Notes: generated by a model not told the origin, from the letters alone. A stretch of 64,000 nt of DNA from JANQOH01 sp965200095 (GCA_965200095.1 OZ241350.1:62001-126000), one strand, 5' to 3'. Shown: positions 17,320 through 26,951, numbered from the stretch's first letter. A program made the numbers and translations.

Positions 17320-18852
17320 TCACGGCGTCGTTTCCTCGGCGCGCGGCGCGTCACCGGCATTGTCCCCGTCGCCGCCGCCGGGGCGGTGGGACAGGAAGGG
17401 GAAAAAGATGACGTCCCGGATGCTCTCGGCGCCGGTCAGAATCATGACGATGCGGTCGACTCCCAGGCCCGTTCCGCCGGCGGGGGGCATGCCGTCGGCA
17501 ACCGCGGCGAGGAACGCCTCGTCGAGATCGTAGGCCTCCTCGCGGGCGACTTGCTGCCTCGCGAGGCGCTCATATTGCTCCACCGGGTCGTTGAGCTCCG
17601 AATAGGCGTTGCCGACCTCCATGCCGGCGACGATCGGCTCGAAGCGCTCCACCAGCCGCGCATCGTCGCGGTGGCGCTTCGCCAGGGGGCTTGTCTCCAT
17701 CGGATGATCCATCACGAAGACCGGCCCCCAGAGACGCGGCTCGACAAGGACCTCGAACAGGGCCGCCACAGCCCCGCCCCAGGTGAGCGGCGACGGCAGC
17801 GCGGCCGCGCCTTCGGGGTGATGTCGGGCGAAAAGCGCCGGCAGGCCCTCAAGGCCCGCCGCGTCGAGGTCGATTCCCGCCTCCTCGCGCAGCGCGGCGA
17901 GCATCGGCAGGCGGCGCCAGGGCGGCGTCAGGTCGAGGGCGCGGCCGCGCCAGGCGATTTTCGTCGTCCCGTGCAGCTCCTCGCACAGCTGCGCGACCAG
18001 AGTCTCGAACCGCGCCGTCTGTTCGAGATAGTCGGACCAGGCCTCATACCATTCGACCATGGTGAATTCGGGGTTGTGCGAGGAATCGATCCCCTCGTTG
18101 CGGAAGTTCTTCCCGAGCTCGTAGACCTTGCCGATCCCCCCGCAGAGCAGGCGCTTGAGCGAACATTCGGGCGAAATCCGCAACACCATGTTCTGGTCGA
18201 GCGAATGCAGCCGGGTGGCGAACGGCCGCGCCGCCGCGCCGCCATACGACCGGCCGAGGATGGGAGTCTCCACTTCCAGGAACCCCTCCTCGTCGAGATA
18301 GCGGCGGATGCCGCGGACGATGCGGCTGCGCTTCTCGAATATCCCGCGGCTCGCGGGGTTGGAGAGCAGGTCGACATGGCGGCGGCTGTAGCGGCGATGC
18401 CGGTCGCCGATGGCGTCGAACACACGCTCCCCCTTGCGTTTGGGGAGGGGGACGGGGTGCGACGCCTTGCCGAGCGCAACCAGCCGCTCGACCATGACGC
18501 TCAACTCGCCGCTGCGCGTGTGGAACAGCTCTCCCCCGACGCCGACGAAATCTCCGAGGTCGAGGAGGTCCGCCGTCTTCCACGCCTCCTCGCCGAGACC
18601 GCTGCGGCGGAGGAAGAGCTGAAGGCGGGCGCCGTCCTCCAGCAGGTCGAGGAAGACGGCGCGGCCCATGCGCCGGCGCGCGACGACGCGCCCGGCGACG
18701 CGAACCCGCGCCGGCGCGCCGGCCTCGCGGGCCCCGGCGAGCGAATGGCTCGGCGCGAACGCCGCCGCGGGATAGGGATCCGTCCCGCCGCGGATCAGTT
18801 CCTCGCGCTTGCGCAGGCGTTCGGCGACGAGGTCGTCGGGGTCGTCATACAT
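17320..18852 (-). CDS. lysS: Lysyl-tRNA synthetase, class II
   Basis: A 510-residue class II lysyl-tRNA synthetase, charging tRNA-Lys in the cytoplasm. The N-terminal third is an OB-fold anticodon-binding domain (RVAGRVVARRRMGRAVFLDLLEDG). Class II motif 2 is visible as FRNEGIDSSHNPEFTMVEWYEA, and motif 3 as GGTGLGVDRIVM near the C-terminus. The length is normal and the enzyme is full length, so it is not the short EpmA paralogue. The start MYDDPDDLVAERL is the first in-frame ATG of the conserved frame. It lies next to the palindromic repeat cluster at its 3' end. Confidence 0.95.
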   Translation of the reverse strand: MYDDPDDLVAERLRKREELIRGGTDPYPAAAFAPSHSLAGAREAGAPARVRVAGRVVARRRMGRAVFLDLLEDGARLQLFLRRSGLGEEAWKTADLLDLGDFVGVGGELFHTRSGELSVMVERLVALGKASHPVPLPKRKGERVFDAIGDRHRRYSRRHVDLLSNPASRGIFEKRSRIVRGIRRYLDEEGFLEVETPILGRSYGGAAARPFATRLHSLDQNMVLRISPECSLKRLLCGGIGKVYELGKNFRNEGIDSSHNPEFTMVEWYEAWSDYLEQTARFETLVAQLCEELHGTTKIAWRGRALDLTPPWRRLPMLAALREEAGIDLDAAGLEGLPALFARHHPEGAAALPSPLTWGGAVAALFEVLVEPRLWGPVFVMDHPMETSPLAKRHRDDARLVERFEPIVAGMEVGNAYSELNDPVEQYERLARQQVAREEAYDLDEAFLAAVADGMPPAGGTGLGVDRIVMILTGAESIRDVIFFPFLSHRPGGGDGDNAGDAPRAEETTP

Positions 18853-18891
18853 GGGCTGTCATACGCGATACGCGGCGGCGGTCCCGCGCGT

Positions 18892-20466
18892 TCAGGGGCG
18901 CGGGCCGAAACTCGGCTTGCCCGGCGTGCGCAGGGGCGCCGCGATGTTGGCGAATTCGCACAAGAGCGGGCGCGTGTCGCGGGGGTCGATGATCTCCTCG
19001 ACGCCGTAGCGCTCGGCGGTGCGAAACGGCGACCGCACAGCCTCCAGCCGCGCGAAAATATCCGCCATGAGCGCCTCCGGATCGTCGGATTTCTCAAGGT
19101 CCGACTTGTAGGCCGCCTCGATCCCGCCTTCCACGGGGAGCGAGCCCCAGTCCCCCGACGGCCAGGCGAAGCGGTAGTGATAGCGGGTGTGGTTGTCGTG
19201 ACCCGCGCCGGCGACGCCGAACGCCTTGCGCAAGATCACCGAACACCACGGAATCGTCGCCTGATAGAGCGCCGACAACGCGCGCACGCCGTAGCGGATG
19301 GTGCCCGCCTTTTCGGACTGCACGCCGATGAGGAAACCGGGGCAGTCCACCAGATGCACGACGGGCAGGTGGAAGGTCTCCGCCAGTTCGACGAACCGCG
19401 TCAGTTTCTGCGCCGCCTGCGCCGTCCAGCCTCCGGCGTAGACGTAAGGGTCGGAGGCCGCCACGGCGACGGGCCAGCCGTCGAGGCGCGCGAGGCCGGT
19501 GACCAGCGAACGCCCGAATTTGCGGCCGATCTCGTGGAAACTGCCGCGGTCTACCACGGCCTCCACGATGGGGCGGATCTTGTAGACCTTGCGGCGGTTG
19601 CGCGGCACGACGTCGATAAGGAAGTCCTCGCGCCGGTCGGCGGGATCGTCGCACGCCGCGCGCGGCGGCAGGCCGAAGGACGACGACGGCAGGTAGGACA
19701 GGAAGCGCCGGGTCCATTCGAACGCCTGTTCCTCGCTGTCCACCTCGTCGTCGATGGCGCCGTTGGCGACGTGGATGGCGCTGCCGCCGAGCTCCTCCTT
19801 GGTGACGGGCTTGCCGAGGCGCGAGACGACCGGCGGCCCGGCGACGAACATCTGCGCGCGCTCGCGGACGATGAGCGAATAGTGGCTGGCGGCGACGCGC
19901 GCCGCGCCGAGGCCGGCGACCGGGCCGAGCGCGAGAGCGACCACCGGCACGGTGGCCATGTTGTCCACCACGAAATTCCAGGCGGGGTTGGCGGGCACGT
20001 AGGTGTAGCCGTCGGTTTCCAGCGTCCGCACCGAGCCGCCGCCGCCGGTGCCTTCGACGAGACGGATCAGCGGCAGGCGGAGTTCGTTCGCCATCTGCTC
20101 GGCGGCGATCTGCTTGGCCTTGATGCCGGCGTCGGCCGCGCCGCCGCGCACCGTGAAGTCGTCGCCGACGACGACGACGCGCCGCCCGTCGAGCCGCGCG
20201 CGTCCGAACACCACGTTCGAGGCGCGGAAATTCGCCAGCGCGCCGTCGGCGCCGTATCCGGCCATGCCGGCGATGGCGCCGATTTCGTGGAAACTGCCGG
20301 GGTCGATGAGCGCATCGACCCGTTCGCGCACCGTCAGCCGGCCGTTGTCGTGCTGGCGCCTGACCTTCTCCGGCCCGCCCATTTCCCGGGCCAGGGCCTC
20401 GCGCCGCCGCAGTTCCGCAATCTCCGGCTCCCAGCCGCGCGGTTGCGGCCTCGCGCTGTCGTCCAC
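18892..20466 (-). CDS. Acyl-CoA carboxylase carboxyltransferase (beta) subunit
   Basis: A 524-residue biotin-dependent carboxyltransferase of the propionyl-CoA/methylmalonyl-CoA decarboxylase family, with two crotonase-like halves. Visible are an LRLPLIRLVEGTGGGGSV acyl-CoA-binding segment in the first half and 'PVVHLVDCPGFLIGVQSEKAG' in the second. It moves carboxyl groups between biotin and an acyl-CoA. The frame is open further upstream, but GTG 20466 is chosen because GGAGGAAC lies just before it and the family N-terminus follows (EPEIAELRRREALAREMGG). No biotin carboxylase is adjacent; a small biotin carrier is at 41856. The acyl-CoA substrate is unresolved. Confidence 0.85.
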   Translation of the reverse strand: MDDSARPQPRGWEPEIAELRRREALAREMGGPEKVRRQHDNGRLTVRERVDALIDPGSFHEIGAIAGMAGYGADGALANFRASNVVFGRARLDGRRVVVVGDDFTVRGGAADAGIKAKQIAAEQMANELRLPLIRLVEGTGGGGSVRTLETDGYTYVPANPAWNFVVDNMATVPVVALALGPVAGLGAARVAASHYSLIVRERAQMFVAGPPVVSRLGKPVTKEELGGSAIHVANGAIDDEVDSEEQAFEWTRRFLSYLPSSSFGLPPRAACDDPADRREDFLIDVVPRNRRKVYKIRPIVEAVVDRGSFHEIGRKFGRSLVTGLARLDGWPVAVAASDPYVYAGGWTAQAAQKLTRFVELAETFHLPVVHLVDCPGFLIGVQSEKAGTIRYGVRALSALYQATIPWCSVILRKAFGVAGAGHDNHTRYHYRFAWPSGDWGSLPVEGGIEAAYKSDLEKSDDPEALMADIFARLEAVRSPFRTAERYGVEEIIDPRDTRPLLCEFANIAAPLRTPGKPSFGPRP

Positions 20467-20524
20467 GGCGTTCCTCCCTCTCTCCCGGCGCCGCCGGAGG
20501 CGCCCGGTCGAACCCGGTTTCAGA

Positions 20525-22309
20525 TTACGAAAGCCCGGCATTGTCGGCGAGGACTTCGAGACACTCGCCGTCATGGGGCAGGCGCAGCACGTGGGCGCGG
20601 TGCCACAGGGCGTAGAATAGCAGTATCCAGGCGGCGAAGCCGCCGCGCTTGCCGCCGCGCCGGAACAACGCCTCGACGCGGCCCGGCCGGCAGAGTTCGA
20701 CGACCCCCGGCTGCGCGGCGACCAGCGGCGCAAGCGCGTCGGCGCGGGCGGCGATCCATTCGGCGACGGGGACCGTGAAACCGCGCTTGCGTTCGAACGG
20801 CATCGCCTCGGGCAGGGCGCGCGCGAGCCAGCGCCGCAACAGCCACTTGCCGCGGCGTTCGCGCACCTTCAACGCATCGGGAAGGCGGAACGCGAACGCG
20901 GCGAACGGCCGGTCGAGAAACGGCGTGCGCCCCTCGACGCCGTGCGCCATAAGGCAGCGGTCGAGCTTGATCAGAAGGTCGTTGGGCAGCCAGTCGGCCA
21001 TGTCGGCGGCCTGCGCCGCCTGCAACCTCCCGCGCCCCGGCGCCGCGGCTTCGGCCTCGGCGGCGAGCGCGCCGTCGCGCCAGGCCGGCGGCGCCTCGCG
21101 CAGGACATCCAGACCGTCGAAAACGCCGCGCGCCCGCATGGCGCGCCCGCCGAGCCAGCGCGGCCGCATCGCCCGCCGGTAGCGCCCGTAGCCGGCGAGG
21201 ATCTCGTCCCCGCCCTCGCCGCACAGAACGACCTTGACATCGCGCGCAGCGCGCCGGGCGAGCGCAAAGGACGGCACGGTCGCATAGTCGGCGCACGGGT
21301 CGTCCACGGCCGCGGCGACGGCGGGAAGGTCGCGCCAGAACGTCTCCGCCCCGACCGCCACCTCCACATGCTCGGCGCCGACCACGGCCGCAACGGCGCG
21401 GGCGCGCGCCCGCTCGTCGGTCGCGCCGGAACCGGGAAACCCGGCGGTATAGGCGCGCACCGGCGCGCTCTCCCGCCGCGCGACATGCGCCAGCAGCGCG
21501 CTCGAATCGACACCGCCGGACAGGAACATGCCGACCGGCGCGTCGGAACGCAGATGCGCCGCCACCGTGTCCCGCAGCGCCGCGTCGAGCGCGTCCAGCG
21601 CCTCGGCTTCGGTCCGGCGTTCCGGGCCGCCGCCGGGGAGCGCGGCGATGCGCCGGCGCTCGACGATCCGCCCGCCGCTCACCGACAGGGTCTCCCCGGG
21701 CAGCACGCGCTCGATGGCGCGGAACACGGTGTTGCGCCCGGTGGTGTATTGCAGCTGGAGGAACTCGCCGACGGGGCCGGGCGCAAGAGCGGAGTCGGCG
21801 AGACCGGCGGCGATCAAGGCTTGCGGTTCGGACGCGAAGGCGAAATAGCTCGCCCGCTGGACGTAATAGAGCGGCTTGATGCCGAACGGATCGCGCGCGA
21901 GGACCAGCCGGTCCGCCGCCGGATCGTGGATGGCGATGGCGTACATGCCGCGCAGGCGGTCGGCGAAATCCAGTCCGTGGCGACGATACAGATGGAGCGG
22001 CGGTTCGCAGTCGGAGCGCGTCGCGAACTCCGCGCCGTCGAGCGCGGCGCGCAATTCGAGGTCGTTGTAGATTTCGGCGTTGGCGATGAGATACGGCGCG
22101 TTCGCCGTGCGCCGGACGCGCGGGATCGGCTGGTCGCCGGTCTCGAGGTCGACAACGGCGAGGCGGGTTTGCACCAGCCCCGCGCCGCGCGCGATGGCGC
22201 GGCCTCTGCCGTCGGGACCGCGATGGGCGAGCGCGCGTTCGAGGGCGTCGAGGATGGCGTCGCCGGGGCCCCGTTCGTCCGCCATCGCCACGCCGCCGAT
22301 GCCGCACAT
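20525..22309 (-). CDS. asnB: Asparagine synthase (glutamine-hydrolysing)
   Basis: A 594-residue AsnB-type protein. Cys2 (MCGIGG) is the N-terminal glutaminase nucleophile. The synthetase half has the PP-loop SGGVDSSAL and CGEGGDEILAGYGRY. It makes asparagine from aspartate and glutamine-derived ammonia, or amidates a sugar or peptide in glycan clusters. It is the last gene of a four-gene minus-strand operon with three glycosyltransferases, overlapping the upstream gene by 1 base (ATGA). That context favours a role in a surface polysaccharide over housekeeping asparagine supply, but sequence alone cannot decide. Confidence 0.9.
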   Translation of the reverse strand: MCGIGGVAMADERGPGDAILDALERALAHRGPDGRGRAIARGAGLVQTRLAVVDLETGDQPIPRVRRTANAPYLIANAEIYNDLELRAALDGAEFATRSDCEPPLHLYRRHGLDFADRLRGMYAIAIHDPAADRLVLARDPFGIKPLYYVQRASYFAFASEPQALIAAGLADSALAPGPVGEFLQLQYTTGRNTVFRAIERVLPGETLSVSGGRIVERRRIAALPGGGPERRTEAEALDALDAALRDTVAAHLRSDAPVGMFLSGGVDSSALLAHVARRESAPVRAYTAGFPGSGATDERARARAVAAVVGAEHVEVAVGAETFWRDLPAVAAAVDDPCADYATVPSFALARRAARDVKVVLCGEGGDEILAGYGRYRRAMRPRWLGGRAMRARGVFDGLDVLREAPPAWRDGALAAEAEAAAPGRGRLQAAQAADMADWLPNDLLIKLDRCLMAHGVEGRTPFLDRPFAAFAFRLPDALKVRERRGKWLLRRWLARALPEAMPFERKRGFTVPVAEWIAARADALAPLVAAQPGVVELCRPGRVEALFRRGGKRGGFAAWILLFYALWHRAHVLRLPHDGECLEVLADNAGLS

Positions 22310-23358
22310 CAGCGCGCTCCGTTCCGGGCCAGGCGTTCGAACAGATCGATGTAGCGCGGCGCCGCCGTCTCTTCGGCCCAGGTCGAGCGGAACGCCGCGG
22401 CGCCGGCTTCGGCAAGCCGCGCGCCCGTCGCCGGGTCGAGAGCGCGAGTGATCGCCGCCGCAAGGGCGGAGGCGTCGTCGACGGGTGCGAGCAACCCGGT
22501 TTCGCCGTCGTCGATCAGCCCCGCCGGGCCGGTCGCCGCGCAGGCGACGACAGGGGTCCGGTGCGCCCAGCCCTCGAGCACGACATTGCCCAGCGGCTCA
22601 TGCCGCGAGGGACACACCAGAACGTCCGCCGCCGCGAGGAGCGCCGGCGCGTCGTCGCGCCAGCCGGGAAAACGCACGCGCGCGGAAACGCCCAGCCTTC
22701 GCGCCTGCGCCGCGAGCGCTGCGGCGAGCGGCCCGTCGCCAGCGATCCAGAGATGCGCCTGCGGCAGTTCGACCAGCGCGGCGAGCAGCACGTCGAACGC
22801 CTTGTTTCGGTGCAGGCGTCCGAGCGCCAGCAGCAACGGAGCCGAATCGGGCGTGTCGAGCGATTCGCGCGCGACCGCCGGCATCGGCGCCGCGTCGACG
22901 AAATTCGGCAGATAGTGGGCGCGCGCTTCGGGCCAGCCCGCGGCGGTAACGTAACGCAGGAGGTCGGGCGTGTTGACGACCAGACGGTCGCAACCCCGAT
23001 AGTATCGGAGATCGTAATACCCGCCCAGGCGGCCGACCTGAACGCATCGCGTCCGGCTGCGGCGGCGCGCCCGCGAAAGCGCGCGCGTAGCGCGACTCAT
23101 CCAGCTCATGGCGACATCGGGACGCAGTTCGTCGAGGAGCGCCGCCAGCCGCGGCACGGTGGAGCGGTCGAACAGGCCGCCATAGCGGACGGCGCGCGGC
23201 GCGACTCCGGCGGCGGCCAGCGCGGCGTCGCGTTCGGGCCAGGAACGAACCGCGACGCGCTGATCGACGCCGCGCGCCGCGAGCGCGCGGGCGAGGCGCA
23301 CGAAAAAGGCTTCCGCGCCGCCGTGCCGCGCCCCCGCCATCGCGCCGAGGAGCCTCAT
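22309..23358 (-). CDS. Glycosyltransferase, GT4-like
   Basis: A 349-residue GT-B glycosyltransferase. The N-terminal domain begins MRLLGAMAGARHGGAEAFF, the acceptor-side Gly-Gly-Ala motif of the family. The C-terminal donor domain has LLLALGRLHRNKAFDVLL and 'CPSRHEPLGNVVLEGWAHRTPVVA' with the paired glutamates of the E-x7-E motif. It probably adds a sugar to a lipopolysaccharide core or capsule intermediate at the inner membrane. The start at 23358 overlaps the end of the GT9 gene by 4 bases. The long upstream extension of the frame is not used. Confidence 0.88.
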   Translation of the reverse strand: MRLLGAMAGARHGGAEAFFVRLARALAARGVDQRVAVRSWPERDAALAAAGVAPRAVRYGGLFDRSTVPRLAALLDELRPDVAMSWMSRATRALSRARRRSRTRCVQVGRLGGYYDLRYYRGCDRLVVNTPDLLRYVTAAGWPEARAHYLPNFVDAAPMPAVARESLDTPDSAPLLLALGRLHRNKAFDVLLAALVELPQAHLWIAGDGPLAAALAAQARRLGVSARVRFPGWRDDAPALLAAADVLVCPSRHEPLGNVVLEGWAHRTPVVACAATGPAGLIDDGETGLLAPVDDASALAAAITRALDPATGARLAEAGAAAFRSTWAEETAAPRYIDLFERLARNGAR

Positions 23359-24314
23359 CGCCCGCGGCTCCCGACGCGGCGCAGCAACGCTTCCGCCGCC
23401 TCGGCGACGGCGTCCGCTTCCAGCGACTCCATGAGGCTGCCGCCGGCGCGGCGCTCGTAATCGGGGCGGGCGCGCAGCGCGTCGCGACTTTCGGGCGTGC
23501 GCACCACGGCGGCGGCGTCTCCCCAGGGGGCGTAGACCTCGTCGCGGCTCGGCCCGAAGAGGCCGAGAGTCGGCGCGCCCGCGGCGGCGGCGAGATGCAT
23601 CGGGCCGGAATCGTTGCCGACGAACAGGCTCGCGCGTTCGAGCGCCGCGGCCGCCTCCATCAACCCGGCGCGGCCGACCAGATCGACGGCGCGTCCGGGC
23701 GCGAGCGCAGCGAGCAGCGGCGCCGCGGCGGCGCGGTCGCCCGCGGCGCCGAGAACGGCGACACGGGCGCCGGCGAGGGCGCCCCCGGCGCCGGTCAGCC
23801 GCTGCGCGAGCGCGGCGAAGCGCGCGGCGGGCCATTCCTTGCCGCGCCATGTCGCCGTCGGCCCCAGCGCCAGCAGCGGCCCGGCGCCGACGAGCTCCCG
23901 GGCGCGGGCGCGATGCCGTTCGTCGATCCACAGGCGCGGCGGCGGCGGCGGATCGAGGCCGAAGAGACGCGCCAGCTGAACGACCTTGTGCGACCGCACG
24001 CCGCCGCCTTTCAGGATTTTCCGGCGCCGCGCGCGCAGCAGCCACGGCATCGCCGAATTGCGGAGATCGACGAGAAGGTCCCAGCGCCGTCCGGCGAGAC
24101 GGCGCCACAGCTGCCACCAGTGGCGGTTGAAGCGCCGCTTGGCGAGTCCGACCGTCTCCTCGACGCCGGGAGCGGCGGCGAACAGCGGCGCCGCGTCGGG
24201 ACCGCAGACCACGGTCGCTCTCACGCCGGCGCGACATTCGAGCACGTGACCGAGCACCCCGGAGGCAAGCACCGCGTCGCCGATCCGGGTGTTGGCGATG
24301 AACAGGACGTTCAC
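23355..24314 (-). CDS. Glycosyltransferase family 9 (heptosyltransferase-like)
   Basis: A 319-residue GT9 protein. It has the N-terminal N-V-L-F-I-A-N-T-R-I-G-D-A-V-L segment, a GPTATWRGKEWPAARFAAL donor-site stretch and 'FVGNDSGPMHLAAAAGAPTLGLFGPS', the hallmark of ADP-heptose:LPS heptosyltransferases. It likely transfers heptose or a related sugar to the inner core. GTG 24314 is the start because its GTGA overlaps the upstream gene's stop by 4 bases and the family N-terminus follows directly. Confidence 0.88.
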   Translation of the reverse strand: MNVLFIANTRIGDAVLASGVLGHVLECRAGVRATVVCGPDAAPLFAAAPGVEETVGLAKRRFNRHWWQLWRRLAGRRWDLLVDLRNSAMPWLLRARRRKILKGGGVRSHKVVQLARLFGLDPPPPPRLWIDERHRARARELVGAGPLLALGPTATWRGKEWPAARFAALAQRLTGAGGALAGARVAVLGAAGDRAAAAPLLAALAPGRAVDLVGRAGLMEAAAALERASLFVGNDSGPMHLAAAAGAPTLGLFGPSRDEVYAPWGDAAAVVRTPESRDALRARPDYERRAGGSLMESLEADAVAEAAEALLRRVGSRGR

Positions 24315-25348
24315 TCGAAGCGCAGTTCCAGGTCGCGGGCGGCGCGGTCCCAGCTGACGCCGCGCTGCCGCGCGCGCGCTTCGGCGCTGAACCGCGCGAA
24401 CATGTCGTCGTCGTCGAGCAGGCGCGCGGCGTAGTCGGCGAACGCCTCCGCATTCGCGGCGGCGTAGCCGGTGAGGCCGGCGCGCAGGCGTTCGTCCGCC
24501 GCGCCGAGAGGCCGGACCACGGCGGGAAGGCCGACCGCCTGCGATTCGGCGAGGGTGTGGCAGAGGACATCCCGCGAACTCGACGGATAGAGATGCGCGC
24601 GCGCCCGGCGATATGCGTCGACCATCTCCGGGTCGGCGCGCGGACGCCGGATGCGCACGCCGCGCGCCTCCGCTTCGCGCGCGCGGTCGAGAAGCGGCGC
24701 GACCGCTTCCGGCAGCCTGGCGCCCTCCGCCCCCGCCGCGAGCAGGCCCGAATAGACGTGCAATTCCGCCCACGGCAAGCGCGGATGCAGGGTGTCGCGC
24801 CACAGGTCGAGCAGCCAGTCGAGGCCGCGCAGGGGGTGGCCGGTGAAGACCGCGCGCGGCGGCGCGGCGGGCTCCATTTCCGCGGCGTCGCGGAAACGCT
24901 TGCCGACCCCCATGACGAGCGTGGCGGCGGGCAGGTTCTGCCATCCCGAAGGGACCGTCCGGGTGTGGGCGATGCCTTGCAGCAGCAGTGTCGGGCGGTA
25001 TTCGTTCAGGCTGCCGCGGGCCGCCGCGTCGGAGGCGGCGGCGACATCGCCCGGCGCGGAGAGCAGGACGGCGCGCCCGCGCGAGTCGGCGACCTTGCGC
25101 AGCAAGGCGGGGTCGCGATGGGCGACGACGACATCGCTGTGCGCGGCGTTGCAGTCGTCGATAGGCTGCCAGCTGACTCCGTCGACCACCTTCGGCGCGG
25201 GGCAGCGGTTGAAGACGCGCACCATGTGGCCGCGCGCCGCCAGCGACTCGGCGAGGCCGACCACGGCTTTCTCGCCGCCGCCGAGCGGCCGTTCGTCGGG
25301 CGTGCGTCCGTCGAAAGGGACCGAGTCGTCGAGAAGGGTGACCAGCAT
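24311..25348 (-). CDS. Glycosyltransferase, GT4-like, first gene of the glycan operon
   Basis: A 345-residue GT-B-type glycosyltransferase. The N-terminus (MLVTLLDDSVPFDGRTPDE, then LGGGEKAVVGLAESLAARGH) is the family's Gly-rich acceptor loop. The C-terminal half has YPSSSRDVLCHTLAESQAVGLPAVV, the donor-binding motif. ATG 25348 is preferred over an upstream in-frame ATG at 25393 because GAAGG precedes it and the Rossmann strand starts there. It heads a tightly overlapping operon followed by the GT9, GT4 and asnB genes. The acceptor is unknown. Confidence 0.82.
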   Translation of the reverse strand: MLVTLLDDSVPFDGRTPDERPLGGGEKAVVGLAESLAARGHMVRVFNRCPAPKVVDGVSWQPIDDCNAAHSDVVVAHRDPALLRKVADSRGRAVLLSAPGDVAAASDAAARGSLNEYRPTLLLQGIAHTRTVPSGWQNLPAATLVMGVGKRFRDAAEMEPAAPPRAVFTGHPLRGLDWLLDLWRDTLHPRLPWAELHVYSGLLAAGAEGARLPEAVAPLLDRAREAEARGVRIRRPRADPEMVDAYRRARAHLYPSSSRDVLCHTLAESQAVGLPAVVRPLGAADERLRAGLTGYAAANAEAFADYAARLLDDDDMFARFSAEARARQRGVSWDRAARDLELRFE

Positions 25349-25382
25349 CGCGCCTTCGCTTTCCCGCCCGCCGCGCCGACCG

Positions 25383-25396
25383 GCGATTCTCATTAT
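25383..25396. mobile_element. MITE-like element, single-end remnant
   Basis: GCGATTCTCATTAT repeats the left end of the element at 4621. No matching right end is found nearby, so this is a remnant or a chance match. It lies between divergent genes (glycan operon and fdhD), where it could affect promoters. Confidence 0.35.
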
Positions 25397-25464
25397 ACGG
25401 CGTCGGCGCGGGTTTTCCCGGAAGCGCCGGCGGCGGAGCTTACGGCGGCCGCTATAGTGGGCGC

Positions 25465-26292
25465 ATGACAGACTATCTCGTGCGTCCCGACCCCGACGAC
25501 CCGCGCCTCACCGAGGCGGTGCGCGGGATCGACCATCGCGGCGGCGCGGTCGAGACGCGCGTGACCGTGGAGCGCCCTCTCACCCTGTTCCTCAACGAAC
25601 GGGAGATCGTCACCCTGATGACGGTCGGGGACCATCCGGCCTGGCTCGCGGTGGGCTTCCTCGCCAACCAGAACATGCTCGCGCCCGACGAAGACGTCGT
25701 GGCGGTCGATTACGACGACGGTCTGGAGACGGTCGTCGTGCGCACCTCGGGCGAGACCGATTACGAGGACAAGATGAAAAAGCGCATCCGCACCTCCGGT
25801 TGCGCCCAGGGCACGGTGTTCGGCGACCTGATGGACAGTTTCGACGCCGCCCGACTGCCGGCCGGCGACCGCTTGCGCACATCCTGGATCGCGTCGCTGT
25901 CGAAGACGATCACCGCGACCCCGAGCCTCTATCTCGCGGCCGGGGCGATTCACGGATGCGTCCTGTGCCGGCGCGACGAACCGTTGATCTACATGGAGGA
26001 TGTCGGCCGCCACAACGCGGTGGACAAGATCGCCGGCTACATGCGGATGAACGGCGTGTCCGCCGCCGGGAAGGTCTTCTACACGACAGGCCGGCTGACC
26101 AGCGAGATGGTGATCAAGACGGTGCGCATGGGCGTCCCGATCCTGATTTCGCGCTCGGGCTTCACCGCGTGGGGCGTCGATCTGGCGCGGCGGGCCGGTC
26201 TCACCCTGATCGGCCGCGCGCGCGGCCGGCGGTTCGTGGCGCTGGCGGGAACCGAGCGCATCGTGTTCGACGACACGCCGGACGGGGCATGA
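25465..26292 (+). CDS. fdhD: Formate dehydrogenase accessory sulfurtransferase FdhD
   Basis: A 275-residue FdhD, which passes sulfur from a cysteine desulfurase to the bis-MGD cofactor of formate dehydrogenases. Visible: ERPLTLFLNEREIVTLM, 'HPAWLAVGFLANQ' and the C-terminal GRHNAVDKI and SGFTAW stretches. The loop that carries a CxxC in E. coli reads SGCAQG here: C113 is present but the second Cys is a Gly. Many homologues retain only one, so function is likely kept. Its stop overlaps the mobA start by 4 bases, linking the two molybdenum-cofactor steps. No formate dehydrogenase is in the window. Confidence 0.93.
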   Translation: MTDYLVRPDPDDPRLTEAVRGIDHRGGAVETRVTVERPLTLFLNEREIVTLMTVGDHPAWLAVGFLANQNMLAPDEDVVAVDYDDGLETVVVRTSGETDYEDKMKKRIRTSGCAQGTVFGDLMDSFDAARLPAGDRLRTSWIASLSKTITATPSLYLAAGAIHGCVLCRRDEPLIYMEDVGRHNAVDKIAGYMRMNGVSAAGKVFYTTGRLTSEMVIKTVRMGVPILISRSGFTAWGVDLARRAGLTLIGRARGRRFVALAGTERIVFDDTPDGA

Positions 26293-26951
26293 CGCGGCCG
26301 GTCGGCGCGGTGCTCGCCGGCGGCCTGTCGCGGCGCATGGGCGGCGGCGACAAGGCCCTCGCGCGGCTCGCCGGCGAGACGCTGATCGGGCATGTCATCC
26401 GCCGCGCGGCGCCGCAGGTGGCGCGGCTGGTCGTCAACGCCAATGGCGACCCGGCGCGCTTCGCCGAATTCGGCCTGCCGGTCGTCGCCGACGGCGTTCC
26501 GGGCCGCCCGGGACCGCTCGCCGGCGTGCTGGCGGCGATGGAATGGGCGGCGCGGCGGACTCCCGGCGCGCAGCTGGTGGCGACCTTTCCCGCGGACTCT
26601 CCGTTCATTCCGACCGATCTCGTGGCGAGGCTGGAGCGGGCGCTCCGCCCGGGGCGGCCCCTGGCGCGCGCGTCTTCCGCCGGCCGCGCCCATCCGGTCG
26701 CGGGCCTCTGGCCGGTGGCGCTGCGCGGCGATCTGCGGCGCGCGCTGGTCGAGGACGGCGTGCGCAAGGTCGACGAATGGACCGCGCGCCACGGCGTCGC
26801 CGAAGTGGAATTCCCCAGCTCCGACACGGACCCGGCCCCCGGTTTCCGGGGTGTCCGGATCGATCCGTTCTTCAATGTGAATCGCGCCGAGGATCTGGAG
26901 CGGGCGAACGCGCTCCTCGCCGCCGGGTTTCGGGATGCGAATTTTTCTTGA
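26289..26951 (+). CDS. mobA: Molybdenum cofactor guanylyltransferase
   Basis: A 220-residue MobA, attaching GMP to molybdopterin to form the MGD cofactor in the cytoplasm. The N-terminal nucleotide-binding signature is clear: GAVLAGGLSRRMGGGDKALA. It is followed by the VVADGVPGRPGPLAGVLAAM region and an ADSPFIPTDLV strand with the metal-binding Asp. The C-terminus has FFNVNRAEDL. The ATG at 26289 overlaps the fdhD stop, indicating a two-gene operon. Confidence 0.94.
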   Translation: MTRPVGAVLAGGLSRRMGGGDKALARLAGETLIGHVIRRAAPQVARLVVNANGDPARFAEFGLPVVADGVPGRPGPLAGVLAAMEWAARRTPGAQLVATFPADSPFIPTDLVARLERALRPGRPLARASSAGRAHPVAGLWPVALRGDLRRALVEDGVRKVDEWTARHGVAEVEFPSSDTDPAPGFRGVRIDPFFNVNRAEDLERANALLAAGFRDANFS

